Shown here in pieces: positions 5,244 to 5,351 of a stretch of DNA of 5,351 nucleotides. The DNA comes from Gaiellasilicea sp039914895. Its GTDB lineage: Bacteria; Actinomycetota; Thermoleophilia; Gaiellales; Gaiellaceae. Numbering within the stretch: position 1 is the first letter of the stretch; each line of letters starts with the position of its first letter. The stretch lies in contig JBDSOJ010000051.1 of assembly GCA_039914895.1 (NCBI GenBank), positions 1-5,351 on the forward strand, written 5' to 3'. The notes beneath the pieces were generated by a model. That model was not told the origin of the DNA. It saw nothing but the letters and a program-made list of their open reading frames with translations, and did no database searches. The translations under genes and the position numbers were made by a program.

Positions 5244-5351
5244 GTGGACGCGGCGCCCGACACCCGGCGACAACTCGGCCAGATCATGGTCGACGAAGGT
5301 TTCCTGACCGAGACCCAGCTGCTGGACGCGCTCGCGGAACAGAATCGCAGC
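5244..5351 (+). CDS. GspE/PilB N-terminal (MshEN-like) domain protein, 5' part
   Basis: The first 36 codons run to the window edge without a stop. Residues 11-33 read LGQIMVDEGFLTETQLLDALAEQ, matching the repeat RLGxxLxxxGxxxxxxLxxALxxQ found at the N-terminus of type II secretion/type IV pilus ATPases (GspE, PilB, MshE) and in stand-alone MshEN domains. In MshE this motif binds cyclic di-GMP. Here the first position is Gln10 rather than Arg (Arg9 precedes it) and the sixth position is Met15 rather than Leu. The complete protein may be an assembly ATPase, or a shorter protein with this domain only; the window does not decide. GTG 5244 is chosen for its AAGGA site and because the motif starts at the usual distance from the N-terminus. 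Confidence 0.75.
   Translation, partial: MDAAPDTRRQLGQIMVDEGFLTETQLLDALAEQNRS

Noticed and set aside
1..5351. CRISPR array, insertion sequence, tRNA or defence system
   Set aside because: No spaced direct repeats, transposase motifs, cloverleaf structures or defence-type domains were seen; most genes are housekeeping or surface-related.

Overview
The window is very GC-rich (about 70% by eye) with strong G/C third positions, several GTG/TTG starts and few Shine-Dalgarno sequences. Gene content and style fit a high-GC actinobacterium, perhaps of the Thermoleophilia type (Gaiella/Solirubrobacter-like). That placement is an inference from general character; there is no rRNA or other marker gene here.

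Layout. (1) Positions 2-376, plus strand: the C-terminal part of an unrecognised, mostly helical protein. (2) 377-489: a convergent intergenic gap with a strong 50-base palindromic hairpin. (3) 490-3257, minus strand: a compact four-gene block, read right to left: an AlkA-type DNA glycosylase, a stand-alone cyclic-nucleotide-binding domain protein, proC (pyrroline-5-carboxylate reductase) and pgl (6-phosphogluconolactonase). The last two overlap by four bases. (4) 3258-3281/3284: a tiny divergent gap whose two candidate -10 boxes overlap. (5) 3285-5205, plus strand: a class I SAM methyltransferase overlapping an O-antigen ligase/polymerase-like membrane protein. (6) From 5244, running off the window: the start of a protein with a GspE/PilB-type N-terminal (MshEN-like) domain.

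How the genes fit together. The minus-strand block is housekeeping: base-excision repair of alkylated DNA, a small putative nucleotide sensor, the last step of proline synthesis and the second step of the oxidative pentose phosphate pathway. The plus-strand pair looks like surface-glycan biosynthesis, and the following gene probably belongs to a pilus or secretion ATPase system. A recurring signal is a TANNNT box 6-9 bases before each start that would need its own promoter, which suggests leaderless transcripts. I found no CRISPR array, insertion sequence, tRNA, phage gene or clear defence system, and no convincing new multi-gene system. The most noteworthy items are the hairpin element, the leaderless-promoter pattern, the output-less sensor gene and the atypical methyltransferase/ligase pair.
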